The notes under the pieces are model-generated. The model searched no databases. It had not been told where the DNA came from and saw only the letters and a program-made list of their open reading frames with translations. Shown one piece after another: positions 26,524 to 37,900 of a stretch of DNA of 64,000 nt. Every line of letters starts with the position of its first letter. Positions within the stretch are counted from its first letter, which is position 1. The position numbers and the translations under genes were made by a program. The DNA is from Dicaeum eximium (Eukaryota; Chordata; Aves; Passeriformes; Dicaeidae). Location: positions 741,432-805,431 of the forward strand of contig VWZP01010268.1 of assembly GCA_013396995.1 (NCBI GenBank), given 5' to 3'.

Positions 26524-26677
26524 CCTGTCAGCAAAGTTTAGTAAACTTTGTGCCTTGTGACAAATGCATTTACCAGCTGGATGGAGCATATTTGCAGTGT
26601 GGTCTCTATGGAGATGCTGTCTCTGTGAATTACTGTGGTGCAGACCAAAAACATCTGGCATTTCCTTATGAGGAAAG
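26524..26677 (+). CDS. Candidate internal exon, cysteine-rich, unknown gene
   Basis: A 154-base segment is open in one frame and bounded by good splice signals. The upstream acceptor is a pyrimidine-rich tract ending TCTTTTGTTCTGTCTCAG, and the downstream donor is GGAAAG|GTAAGC. Splice phases would be 1 on entry and 2 on exit, which fits the length. The roughly 51 encoded residues hold five cysteines, including a VPCDKC motif near residues 10-15, YLQCGLYGDA in the middle and NYCGADQ further on. This spacing suggests an extracellular disulfide-bonded domain, but I do not recognise the family. The frame also stays open about 45 codons upstream of the acceptor, so the open reading frame alone is weak evidence. 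No partner exon was identified in the window. It could be a chance splice-site pair. Confidence 0.3.
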
Positions 26678-27984
26678 GTAAGCACAGATCCCTTATTCCT
26701 GGCCAGTCCTAGTGGGGCCTAGCATTTGGCTTCATGAGAAAAAGGAGTTAAGGAAGAACATGTCTTCACCATGTGTGCAGAGATACACGAACCTCAGGGC
26801 AAGGAGGCAACTGTCCCTTCACTCCTGTTCCACACCCCCTTGCCTGAATAGACTACTGACTTCCTTGTGGCATGGCATCATTCCAAGTTTGCATTCTTCT
26901 TGCATGGAAGGAAAAAAAAATGTTGTGGTGCACTCACCAGGACCTTCTTTGCATCTAGAAATTGCAAGGTGGCAGTGCAAAGGGTAGACTCATTTGAACA
27001 TGTGCCATTGACCAGACACAGCACAGCCATAAACTCATGCTCAAAATGCAATTTAGGACTTGAACTGCTCCCCCTTGGCAGTCATATGGAATCACCATGG
27101 CAACTGTTCCACTGGGAATAGCATCGGTACACTGGAAAATACTAAAATCTTGAAAATAATTTTGGGATGGAAATCTCCTTTGGAAACCAGCTCTTATGTA
27201 AGATAATTTACTCTCTCTTCGATAAAAGAAAGAAAAGAGCTAGAGAATGCTCCCACTCCAAAGAGGAGCAGTTCTTGAGACCAACATGTTTGTGAAAATG
27301 CTGAAAGCTACATGTAGAATTATAAAAAACCTCTGGAGTATCAAAAAAACCCTCAGTTTTCTGAAGTTTGTCAGTTGAAAACCCAGTTTTCTGAAGGTGG
27401 TCAGTTTGTCTCTACTCAGCGTGCACATACAAAGGATCCTTAAACTGAATATAAAGTCATAGCAAGGATTAACACATTGTCTTCCCGGGAGGAGATAAAG
27501 GAGGTCCAGTTGTATGGTTATGTGCTATTTGATGACCCTCACAATACTGCCACAACAGCTACCCAGTAGAGAAAGTCACTATAAACAGGAAAAGAGGCTC
27601 TGATAGTAAGAAATTGTAGGTCATGTGAAATACATTTAAAAAAAAGGTGCAAAATTAATTTTGTTGATATTTCCTTTGTAGTTGCTTTACTCTGTAAAGC
27701 TATTTGTAAAGACCAGTAGGCAAAAAAACCCCTGTCACTGTTGAGAGCACACAGATTTCTAAGTTTCCAAGTTTCTTTAACACTCCTAGGTTTCCATAAT
27801 GGTTTACACATGTAGCAGATCCAATTATTTATTGGGGATTTAACCCAATATGTTTATTTCTAAGAAGCTGTTGCGTTTTTAAGGGAATAACCTTGTTCAA
27901 ACTTGTCTTTCTTCCTTATAATATTGTCTGATGGATGCTGGAAGCAGAGGAATTACAGTGCTTCCAGATTACTACTCTATTTTA
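26678..27984. other. No gene recognised; would be intron if the upstream exon is real
   Basis: Short open frames only (up to about 91 codons), with no recognised motif. No repeat family was identified. Confidence 0.5.
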
Positions 27985-28110
27985 AAGAGGGTGGTGTGGC
28001 CCAGTGGGCTGGAACACAAGAGATGGATTCTCTACCAGGTAACCTTGGCTGGCTGATTTCACACCTGTGAGCACCAGCTCACTCTGTAGCTGAAAAAACA
28101 GAAAGGGAAA
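27985..28110 (+). repeat. Possible old tRNA-derived SINE-like segment
   Basis: The sequence TGGCCCAGTGGGCTGGAA fits the RNA polymerase III box A pattern (TRGCNNAGYNNGG). It is followed about 40 bases later by ACCTTGGCTGGCTGATTTCA and then CTCACTCTGTAGCTGAAAAA, loosely like the body of MIR-type SINEs. Box B is not convincing. This is a faint resemblance only. Confidence 0.2.
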
Positions 28111-30747
28111 GGGGAGCTGATGGCAGTGCTACTTGGCAAGTGCTTGAGTCACAGGCAAAAAACTGTGATACGAGGAAAAAACTCTATGTAAGAAGCAAGA
28201 CTGACCTACAGCTACTTCTGAAGCAGGCTTATTTTGGGACATGATTCAATTCTGCCATCTCTCTGTCATTTTGTAGCTAAAAACATGTGCATTCAATGTG
28301 AACACATTCACTCTGATCTGTCTGCTCAAGCTGTTTCTCAAGGTTAATGGTTAAATGGCTAAAAATATAAATGAGGACATTTGCAGGGGTTGCTGGAACA
28401 ACCATGCAAAATTTTACTTCCTTTGTAATGCTACCTGCTCTTCTTCATCATCATAATCTTAAAGCACAACAGGTTCATACTCCTGTGAATTAGTTATTAG
28501 AGAAGAAAAACATTTTACTGAGCACTGTCATTCTAACCTTTTGCAACAGCTCTTTGAAGACAGAAGCAGATAACCTGAATTATATTAAAGTTGCAGATAC
28601 AAAAGACATTAAGAAATAGTGTATCTGTAGCAGTGAGAGTCTATTTCAGTTTCAATGTAAAATGTTAAAAGAATTTCTACTTCAGTATCTTTGTGAGGCT
28701 GAAATGAACATGGAATCTGTTTAATACTTGTAGATGAAACATTGAAACATGAAATATTTGGATACTACTATAAGGCTATTTCAGAGCTTTCAGAAGCAAT
28801 CAGATTATGAGGGTGCTGTGTTGTCTAAAGGAAAAACATTTAATTGCTCCCAGAGCTCATGTGAGTCATTGTTTGTTCTCTGTTAGAGCAACACCTCAGT
28901 CCTAGGCAGGGACTCTGAAAAGAGTTAGTTCCATAGTATTTTTGTCCAGGTGTCTGCCTGCTGTACAGATTTCTAAGAGGCATTATCTGTCTCAAAGTAC
29001 TTAAAGTCTTACTAGGCAAAACAGCAAAGATCAGAAGTATAGACAAGCAGGAGTGAAATGAGTAGCCAGTTCCACTTGACAGCTGGGACCAGGTATTTTC
29101 AGTCCTATAGGTATGTCCTACCTGTCAAAACACTTCCCTGTCTGCTATTCACAATAATAATGCCAAGGAATCAAAAGAGGGATAAAATGTTGTGCTTTAG
29201 GATAATTATGGTGGTGTTAATGACACTTTGATGGCTTACTTGTGTTTTAGGCAATTTTTTTCTCAAGATTGTTAAACTTTATATTAAAACCCAGAGGTAT
29301 AATGTGATTCTTTCAGATACTTATAAAAATGATTTTTTTTTTCTCTGTCAGGTGGTTTTCCAACATGGAATTCCTGTTAGTAATCATAATAAACAGAATC
29401 AACAGCATCAAATGCAGTTCTCTACACATTTAGGGTGTTGTAGTCCATGTGTGTGTGTTTTTCTCCTAAATGATGGCACAATGTAGAAGAATAAGGCAGA
29501 ATCCATTAAAAGAGTGTTCATATTTTCTGGTGCCTCAGTTTTCAAAACTCACCAGAAAACAGCTATTGCAACTGGATGCATCTATGTCAAATGGCTTGAA
29601 ATAGTTTAGTGCACACTATAAGGAAAATTCTGTTGCACCTGTCAGCACTGAAGGTTTGTTTAACACTTTCGTTTCCCTACGGCACTAAAGGTGCTATGAG
29701 ATATGAAATATTTCTGCATAAAATGGGTTTTGGGTGAAGTAAATGAAGTGAACCATTGTGAACTGGTGGTTCAGACTGGCAATTCAGACTGGTAGTTAAG
29801 GGATGTAGCAATTCTGAACTTATGGTATGTTTTCCTAATGCATGGTTACATGTCCTCTCTTCCGCTAAGTGGTAGATAATTACATAGAAATTAGAAAGAC
29901 CTTTAAAATAAATAACTATAACTATCCCATAACTATCTACTTGATTTCTAATATTTCAAAATTACTCCAGACTATGAGCAGGACTGAAGAATTTCCTGCA
30001 TTTTTGCCTGCAATTTTGGGGACTTTGGTCCAAATACAGTGCTTCAGATTACTAATGAATATAGTTTAATTTGCCTTACAGGTATTCTTAGCTCAGGTCA
30101 TCATAAATACAATATTTCCAAAGAAAGAAATAATTTCACTTTGAGGTTTGGTTTACATCCCCTGCATTGGGGGTTTTTCTGGTCTCATAAATGAGTGCTG
30201 CTTTTCCCATGGTGAGATCATTGGTCCCACCCTGAGTCTCAAATAATCTGGCTGGATTAAAGCTGCAATTGTCAATGCTACAATGTGCTGACCTTCTCAT
30301 GGCTTTGAATCAGTCCTACCCATGGGTACTGCACCATATAGCAAGTGTTCACAAAAGTCTTTTTAAATAGTTGGCTTCTACATTTCTTGAAGGCTAGTAT
30401 GATAGAAAAATACATATATTCTTTCTGCTTATAATGTTTCTTGCTACAAGCAACATTCTTCAGCTGATTTTGGTCTCCCCATCTTGCAGATTTAATGACA
30501 GAAAATAAGTGCAGGTTTTGAAGCCTGGTATATTGAATTAGTCATTGGTTCATTTTACCATGCTGTGAGAAGTAGAAGCAGAGTCACTGACAGCTGTTCT
30601 CCTGAAGTGTTCTGTACTAAAAGATGATTGGTGCACATTCAGTGTTTGGAGTCTTGGCATCATATGCAATTACAGAAATGGTAATAGATAAGTTTCAAGA
30701 ACAGCAATGATGTAGTGCAATAGTTCTGGTGCATAATTATGATAGGT
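28111..30747. other. No gene recognised
   Basis: AT-leaning DNA with stops in all frames. A small direct duplication occurs at about 29766-29795 (TTCAGACTGG twice). Nothing else was identified. Confidence 0.6.
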
Positions 30748-30966
30748 TCAATATAGTGAAGTGCTGGATCCTGTCCCTGGGTCACAACAACACCAGGCAG
30801 TGCTACAAGCTGGGTACAGAGTGTGTCAAAATCTGCCTGGTGGAAAAGGACTTGGGGGCCAACAGCAACTGAACATGAGCCAGTTGTGCCCAGGTCACTG
30901 TGATCAGTGAAAGGTTGGACTTGTTAATCTTAGAGGTCTTTTCCAATCTAAACGATTCCATGATAA
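30748..30966 (+). mobile_element. Internally deleted CR1 fragment with pol remnant
   Basis: The left part (AAGTGCTGGATCCTGTCCCT, GGGTCACAACAACACCAGGC, GAAAAGGACTTGGGGGCCAA, CTGAACATGAGCCAGTTGTG) matches the CR1 ORF2 region after the reverse-transcriptase core (residues like 'AKCWVL..GHNN...LAEKDLGV...LNMSQ'). It then jumps to the 3' terminus: GTTGGACTTGTTAATCTTAG, TCTTTTCCAATCTAAACGAT, TCCATGATAA. Several hundred bases of the normal element between these parts are missing. Confidence 0.93.
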
Positions 30967-32215
30967 TTAGTCTGTCTTTCCAATCTAGTTCAAGTCTTTC
31001 TATTTTCAAAAAGTGTATTTTATTAATCTGATAAAAAGAAACACAGTGGTAAATATGAAATAACTATAGCAGTAAAAAACAAAACCAGTATTCCCTTAAG
31101 TATGAATGTAATTCTGGTATCACTTTGTCAGTTCTCTGGTGCTGTCTGAAAGACAGATACAATTTAACTACTTAAGAGATCTACAGAAAACTAAAGAAAA
31201 GCAGAGCTGATGCTGGTCCATGTCGACAGCAGAGCTTTGAAAATGAAAATTTTCACCATACATCAGACCTGACCTGGCATCTGCATAAGAAGGATGGGGC
31301 AACAAGCACCGAAATGCTCATGAGGTGTTGTGGGCAGAGGTGCTAAACCTGTCCTGAATTAAAAAACTCTGCCTCAAAAACACCATCTGCTCTTAAAAAT
31401 ATGAATAATTTAGTGAACAGGGGAACAGGGCTGCTAAAAACCTGCAACAACATCCTTCAAATGCACCCATCATATATTCAGACTAAGCCGTCATCAAATA
31501 ATAAAACTGATTAAAACAGGAGACAGTGAAAAACAACTAAAGTAACAAGTGTTTGCAAAATAAGTGAGGGCAGCTGTCCTAGATTATGCCAGTGTTCACA
31601 AGTGTTTGTGAAACCTACAAATAAACATGTTTATATTTTTACAATAATGTAGACTTGGAAAGTTTTTATGTGATGCCAGATTAGAAGAACATCACAGTGA
31701 TGAATGCCTTTGATATGAAGCTAGATAAATTAAAATTTTGCCTACCTGACACTTGATCAGCTTGTGTATTCTTCTCCTGATACTTAGAATGTCTGTTCTA
31801 CGTCAGAAGTGTGGTCAACTGAAAAGGGCCCAGTCCTGAGTGAGCTGGATATCAGTTACACAGTCTGGAGCAAATGCAAATCATTAGGGAGTTAATCTTG
31901 GGTAGGTATTCCTCTTTCAATTCAAACCACTAGATTACCCAAGATTTATCTCCTATGTGTACAGTCATTGAGAAAGCGGGGCTGGCAAGTCATATTCAGT
32001 GGGTCATTTGATCCATCACTTTAGTTTAGAGCTGGGATTAGGTGAGAGACTTTCCAGTGTGCACATGCTAACTAATGCTTTGACTTACAGTAAGAGTACT
32101 AAAATGCTATTTAGCAGTAGGTATTTAGGTAAACCTTTACTTTACAATACTCTATTTGGACTCCTCCAAAGTGGATTAAGTTGAACAGCTCAAAGGCATT
32201 TTTCTGTGAAATTTG
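30967..32215. other. No gene recognised
   Basis: There is no open frame of note and no recognisable repeat. Part of it (about 31620-31780) has the mixed-composition look of conserved non-coding DNA, but this cannot be judged from one genome. Confidence 0.5.
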
Positions 32216-32640
32216 ATAACCCACAAAAATAGTTCGGGAAGAATAATGATGGCCCAATAAATTCGCACCTGAGCTTATCTGACAGTAAGTTCCCTGTGTT
32301 GACAGGTCCTGAGAGCGCAGAGCTCAGAAGTGCATTGTACACATAAAGTGTGGTGTGGTTGGAGCAGACAGGCAGCCAAACAGCCTTGAATGCTCAGCGG
32401 AATCACGAAAGGTTGTGCTGGAGAGCAGCAGAGCTTTTGTTGGCAAATTAAACAATCGTGCTGCTATAGAGCAAAACAAATTAAGGAAGGGAAATATAAG
32501 ACGGGGCAGGGTTGAAATAGCAATGTCAGCTGGAAAGCTGTTGCACAGAGCATTGACTGATGTGGCAGGGATGTAAACACATGGACTTCAAAATTTAAAG
32601 CTATTAAGGCATCACTTCACAAAGCCTTGCAGAGTCTAAT
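32216..32640. promoter_or_regulatory. Candidate conserved non-coding element
   Basis: This repeat-free block of balanced composition contains homeodomain-type AT cores (GCAAATTAAACAATCG near 32441, ACAAATTAAGG near 32477) embedded in non-repetitive sequence. A 73-codon open frame at 32355-32576 lacks a convincing start or splice context. The look resembles deeply conserved vertebrate enhancers, but that is an impression. Conservation cannot be seen in a single sequence. Confidence 0.22.
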
Positions 32641-32900
32641 CTGTTTAAAAAAGTGACCACTTAAGGTGCTCACATTTTTTAAAAGAAATTCCTTGCCCAT
32701 TGTTAAGGAAACTTCCCAGTCTGAGCATTGATGCGACTCCGGCAGTGGCAGCCCCAGTGTGAGACTGTCACTGTTGGGACCACAGCCCCTTCACAAGCAG
32801 GGGCTGCACTGAGCCCACGGCAGCCCCACTTGAGGCACCCCACTCTCAGTCACAGGAGACTTCCCAGGGCAGATCCCAGAGGTCTCCTTGCACAGAACAA

Positions 32901-32906
32901 TTTATT
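32901..32906 (-). terminator. Polyadenylation signal AATAAA of the LTR
   Basis: AATAAA is on the minus strand, followed by TTGTTCTGTGCAAGG as a GT-containing downstream element. Together with the TATA-like box it supports an LTR read on the minus strand. Confidence 0.5.
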
Positions 32907-32979
32907 CACAGCACAGTAACGCAGGAACGGCCCCAGCTGGTGCCTCCGAGGAGGATCCCGAGCAAAGGAGCCCCTGGGC

Positions 32980-32986
32980 TTTTATC
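32980..32986 (-). promoter_or_regulatory. TATA-like box of the LTR
   Basis: GATAAAA is on the minus strand within GGGGATAAAAGCCC. It is about 75 bases upstream of the AATAAA signal, a spacing typical of the U3-R region of compact retroviral LTRs. Confidence 0.5.
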
Positions 32987-33271
32987 CCCTCGCAGTCCAA
33001 GCCACGTGCAAGTCCCAAGGCTCCCAAACCTCACTCTTCCCGCCGAGCCCTGGCTCCTGCCGTGTGTCCCAGTGTCCCTTCCCCCGGCCGGTGCCACCGC
33101 TGTCCGTGCGCTTTGCTGTGCAGGGGTCGGCAGCTCACGGCCTCTTTCCCTGTGGCTGTCACTCAGAGCTCAGCCTGCCTCTCAGCCTGTGTCCTCAGCT
33201 GCAGCTTGCAGAGTGGGTACCTGCACCGGGTGTATGGCTCAATACCCACGATATGAAAGCAAGTACCAACA

Positions 33272-34639
33272 GTCTTTTCTCTTGCTGCTACAAATGTAGG
33301 TGTAGTACATAAAGCTCAATGTGATGTGCCATACCTATTCTTGAGAGTGGTCTTCTGGGTTGTGTACACCTGTGGAGAGGGTGGCTTTGGCAAGCTGTAT
33401 GAGCACTGCTTCAGGACAGGGCTTTCTGCAGCATCTTTGTGACTCCTGAGCTTTTGCTGTGTTCAGTAACACATGATGGTCTGTGAATTCAGGTTAGCTC
33501 TTACAGGCATCTTATGCTTGGTGTTTTGGTGCTGCTCTGTCTTTACTTATGGTTTAAAGCCATTTTAATCACTCAGTCACAGGTTGCATCTTAGAAACAA
33601 CAATGCTAATTGTGAAGACGTTCCCAGTATTGTGCTGCTTTCGATGATTTCCCAGGAAAGATTTTGTTTGCTGGTGATGGTCCCCACCACTGTGCTTTGG
33701 CTACTTGTTTCATAGGCCCAGGTCTGTCATGCCCTGTAAGCCAAGCACTGGGCTGACCCGGAAGCAATAACGTGGGAAGTGGGTGAATGCACTGCCCCAT
33801 ACATCATCTGGGTGGACAGAGCTCATACACATAGATTTGTGGTAATCAGACAATTACCTGTATCTGGAGTGCTTCCTACTGTTGAAGAAGATGGGCCATA
33901 AATTAATTTCTTTGTCAGTACTTTGACATAGTTTACTATAGCAGGGGCCAGAGGGCTTTGCTGAGTTCAGAAAGCAGTTGATTATATGACAAATGGGAGG
34001 CGGGCTGAGGAAAATTACTTCAGAAAAACAGGCTCTCAAAGCCATGTTCTCACTCACACTCAGGCAATACTGCTGCACACAGGCAACACCTTAATATGCG
34101 GGCACCTTGCTCAGGAAGGCACCTGCCTTGCCCTCTCCATTTCCTCAGTTACTCCCCCACAGTTCTAGGCAATGCTTCTTGTATATTTCATCAGACTTGA
34201 TGGCCTTGTACTGTGAATGTTTCATGTGAAAAGGCACTGCTCTGCCATGGCAGCTGGAAGAACAGGAAGGTGCTTTAGCGGAGCTGTCATGCTTGAGAGT
34301 CTTGGTGAGTCAAGAACAGAAACCCACAGGCTGGGCTGGGAGCTGTTGCTGAAATCCTCTGCCTTTTTAAACTGCAGTACACCCTGCCTTAAGGGGAAGG
34401 GAAGTGCATGCACACTACGCTGGCATCATCCCTCAGGAAACTTCACACAGAGCTGTGCTAGCACAGTGAGATGTCTGCAAAGACTGTCCCTGTTCCTGAG
34501 GCTGCACTGCCACACAAGATGGTGCAATAAACCAGCACTCTGGGCTCAGCCCTTGCTCTACACAGTAAATGTTCTCCGTGACGGCAAGAGAACCTCCTCT
34601 GGCAGGCATTTCTCAGACTTTTCCTGGTCTGCTCTCCCA
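33272..34639. other. No gene recognised
   Basis: A 141-codon open frame at 34217-34642 has no recognised domain. It overlaps minus-strand open frames and is judged to be chance. Confidence 0.5.
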
Positions 34640-34960
34640 TAGTTTGTTTTCATTTCCTAATGAAATCATTGTGATGAAATGAGGCAACTGTCCCATGTGG
34701 GATTTGAATAAGCTAACTCGTGCTTGCCATTAATTAGCTGGGATTCAGTTTTTGATTTCAAACTATTAAAATAATTAAGTTTGTATGAAGGCTTAATCAC
34801 AGAAAGTAGCTGAATCTTACAGTAATGTCAGTAAGAGTCCCAGTGGGGAATATCTTCCCAGTTAGCTGCTTCCGAATGTTGCTTCTGGTGACCTGCTCGT
34901 ACGGTCTAATTGGTCTGCACTGAAAGCAGAGTGAAACCAATTAGGACTGCAGAAGTCTGG
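34640..34960. promoter_or_regulatory. Candidate regulatory block rich in homeodomain-type sites
   Basis: Within about 320 bases there are CCTAATGAAATCATTG, GCCATTAATTAGCTG, AAAATAATTAAG and a pair of TAATTGG/CCAATTA sites in an inverted repeat. This clustering of TAAT cores in non-repetitive DNA resembles developmental enhancers. It is an inference from motif density only. Confidence 0.25.
34904..34947. repeat. Inverted repeat with TAATTGG cores
   Basis: Left arm GTCTAATTGGT (34904-34914) and right arm ACCAATTAGGAC (34936-34947) are complementary apart from one inserted base. An inner TCTGC/GCAGA pair extends the fold. Each arm carries a homeodomain-type TAATTGG core. Confidence 0.7.
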
Positions 34961-37900
34961 TACATAGTTGGGGCTGGCTTAGGAGGTTTTTTTGCATCAT
35001 GGTTTGTTAGAGAATCTTTCCCTCTGGCCAGCTGTTGAAAAATGGTTTATACTCTTTTGGCAGGAGCTGAAATTCAAGTCACGTGCTCATGCCCTTGCTA
35101 CATAAATTTGAACATCTAAAGTCAAGAGTGTGATTAAGAGTAGTGCTGAACCCTTGTCTAAATGAACATGGAAAACTAGGAAGATGACCCAAATCTGAGT
35201 AGGGCAAAAAGTGACTGTACCTCATGCTGAGCTGTGACAGTGTCTGGGTCAGGAGTGCTGATGTGGGAATTTAAGTAGCACTTGACGTGTTTTCCTGCTC
35301 AAAACCCTCCCTCACTCTCTTCCTGCAGGTAGATCCGTGCCTGGGAAAATTGTGTGTTTTAAAACACTTGACACTTTTCCAGTTTTCCTGTTTTGCACCG
35401 GCTCATTGTATGTATTCAATGTAAACGTGCCACTCGGAGCTGGACTGGTATTCTTAAACACAGGACCTCCTTGTCCAGGGCAGCAGAATTATTAATCAGC
35501 CTGGATAAAGATGATTTTCCCTGGTTTCCTCTGAGTTCCACCATGACTAACAGCTCAGTGATTTAGGAGATCAGTTGTCTCAACTCCAGATGTATTGTCT
35601 TTTGTATGTCTAATTACTTTCCCATTTTTAAAAAATAGTCCTAAATTTTTGGCTTACCTGTAATAAAAACATTACTTCACAAGTCAGGGTGTTCTGAGAA
35701 CATAATTCTAACATATAGACATGTCTTCTTTTATTGTCTTTTTAGAATTTTTTAAAATCTTGACTAGAGTTTTCCTCCATTTTTTGTCTATCCTTCTTAA
35801 AGGTACAAGACAAATAAGGCTTTATTGGGGAGAGAAATGAAACCATAAATGACTAAATTGTAGAAAGATGAAAAAAGGGAGGGGAGTATCTCCTTGCTAC
35901 TGCAGGGTTGTCAGTGCAACAGCTTACACTGAAGTAATAAGTGTTACAATACAGAAGAAGAGAATCAAAGCAAGAAAGGACTAGAATGCAATGTAAAACT
36001 ATGCTGAAATAAAAATAGGGTAACTACAAAGCAAAACCATGCCCTGAAGCTTGCTGCACTTTTGTCTGTTTAAAATTAAGGGGATCTGTAAACAGGCAAC
36101 AAAAATAATCAGAGTTGGGGAGATGGCTGCCGGTAGAGATTGCCATATACCAGGTTCCAAGTCAGGCAAGAGTTGGAAAGCAGTGACAGGAAATCCTCAA
36201 TGGAACAAGGCACCTCAAGATACTTCCGGAAGTCTACTCAGTCTTCCTCGCCTTTTAAAACCAGGAGCGGCCTTTCAGTAATACTAAAAGGAAATCTTTC
36301 TTACTCAGTAGTTAATGAACCTTTGGCATGAGATAATGTTGCTTTCATCGATGCAAAAGCAAGGTTGGAACCTTTCCTTACTATGAAGGATCCAATCAGT
36401 GGAACAGAATTCTCTCAACCAGTCACTCAGCACACTTTACATATGAAGACTTGATTAAAAGATGTATGTGGTTACTTCTTCACACAGTCAATGTAATACT
36501 GGTGGTGCAACGCTTTAAATTTCATTACCAGATACACCTCCTCTAAGAAGGTTCTACAGCTTTTTCTTTCTATGCAAATTTATCTGTGTCAGTATAGATA
36601 AAATCTTTGCTGAAAAAGCACAGATTTGTGCTTTCAAGCACTGCTATCAAAAATAGGCAGTATAGCTCTTCTTCCAACCATCGGAAACATAGTGGTGTTG
36701 TTTGCTTGATATTTAAAAGCAAATGCTTAAGGATATAGAGGTATGGCACCCTGTCAGCTTTTGTGTGGCTACTATGCTTGCTTTATTTAGGGGCTGCTGG
36801 AATTGTGTTGTATTACGTCAAAACGGCCATCCATATGTTCTAATGCTGTGCATTTATAGAAACACAGTCCTGTGCATAGATAAGGGCTTAAGCAGGTTTC
36901 AAAGTCCAATTATCTCAGTTTGCCAGCATTTGCATGGATCTTTTTTTATTTTCTGGTATTTCCTATTGATTGTCTTAGGACCAAACTAAGCTGAGCTCTC
37001 ATGATGTTACAGCCACATGTTTCTGACTGGGAAAGATGAAAACAGGATGTATCTGCTGGCCTTCGGCCACAGCTTATAGCTTACATGCCTTCTTGTACTT
37101 ACAGGTGGTTGAAGCTACTTTCAAAGAACCAATCTGCCCAATTTGTTGAATAAATTCTCTTCCAAATGAACATGCTAGAGTAATATTTTCTACAGAAATG
37201 TAGGGGCTGGTCTGAGTCTAATTCCTAATGTTATTGGTGGTGGGACTCAATCTAAGTTCATGCCTTATATTTCAGAAAACTTCTGATGCACAGGAATGCT
37301 GGATTGTTGAGCTTGTAATCAAATCCAGGTTTCCCAGGTGCCTGAAAAGACAAATAAGTGATATCCTTATAACCTTATGTAACTCTTTCTGGTTAGCTTT
37401 CTTTTCTTCATCCCTGGAAGAAGCACTTTTTGGATCTTTCCCCTGTTTTTCTGGTAGCATTGCTTTTTTCCTTTCTTCCTGAGAAGCTGGGCTGAAAATG
37501 ACATACTTTACTCTTTAATTCATAAAATAACTTGACTGATATGATGAAACTGTTCCCATTGCTCTCTGAGGACTTTAAACCAAATCCTCATTTTCCTGGC
37601 AATGAGAACAGACAGCAGAAGACACTTAGACCTGAGATGCTGATAGGTGTGGTAACCACCTGAAGCCAAACCTGTTGTCAGCCCTGGGCTGAGAGACCCA
37701 GATGTACTGCAGAGCTCTGGTGACAGGGGGGCTGAACAGGAAATACCGTGAGAAAGCTTGCTGCTGTGACTTCAGCAAGGAGAAGGTCAGGCTTTCTTCA
37801 CCTTGGAAATGTGCAATGGGAGATGCTTTTCATGCCGAGCTCTCCAGCATCCCTTAAATCTTCTGCTAAGAAAGACTGCCTTCACCAGTCTTTAAGGATC

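Larger units (their letters stand above)
32701..33271 (-). mobile_element. Probable solo LTR of an endogenous retrovirus
   Basis: Read on the minus strand, this GC- and CpG-richer block has the order expected of an LTR. A promoter-like region with CpGs is followed by a TATA-type GGGGATAAAAGCCC, then about 75 bases later AATAAA, then a GT-containing leader of about 180 bases. Possible ends are TGTT near 33271 and AACA at 32701, which would match the TG...CA rule, but I could not find a clean target-site duplication. The true ends may lie some 20-40 bases inside. No primer-binding site or gag/pol sequence follows, so it is a solo LTR. Open frames inside it (up to 122 codons) are composition artefacts. 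A CpG-rich promoter of other origin is the alternative. Confidence 0.6.

Noticed and set aside
34217..34642. 141-codon plus-strand open frame
   Set aside because: It is overlapped by minus-strand frames, and no motif or splice boundary was recognised. This is within chance length for 64 kb on six frames.
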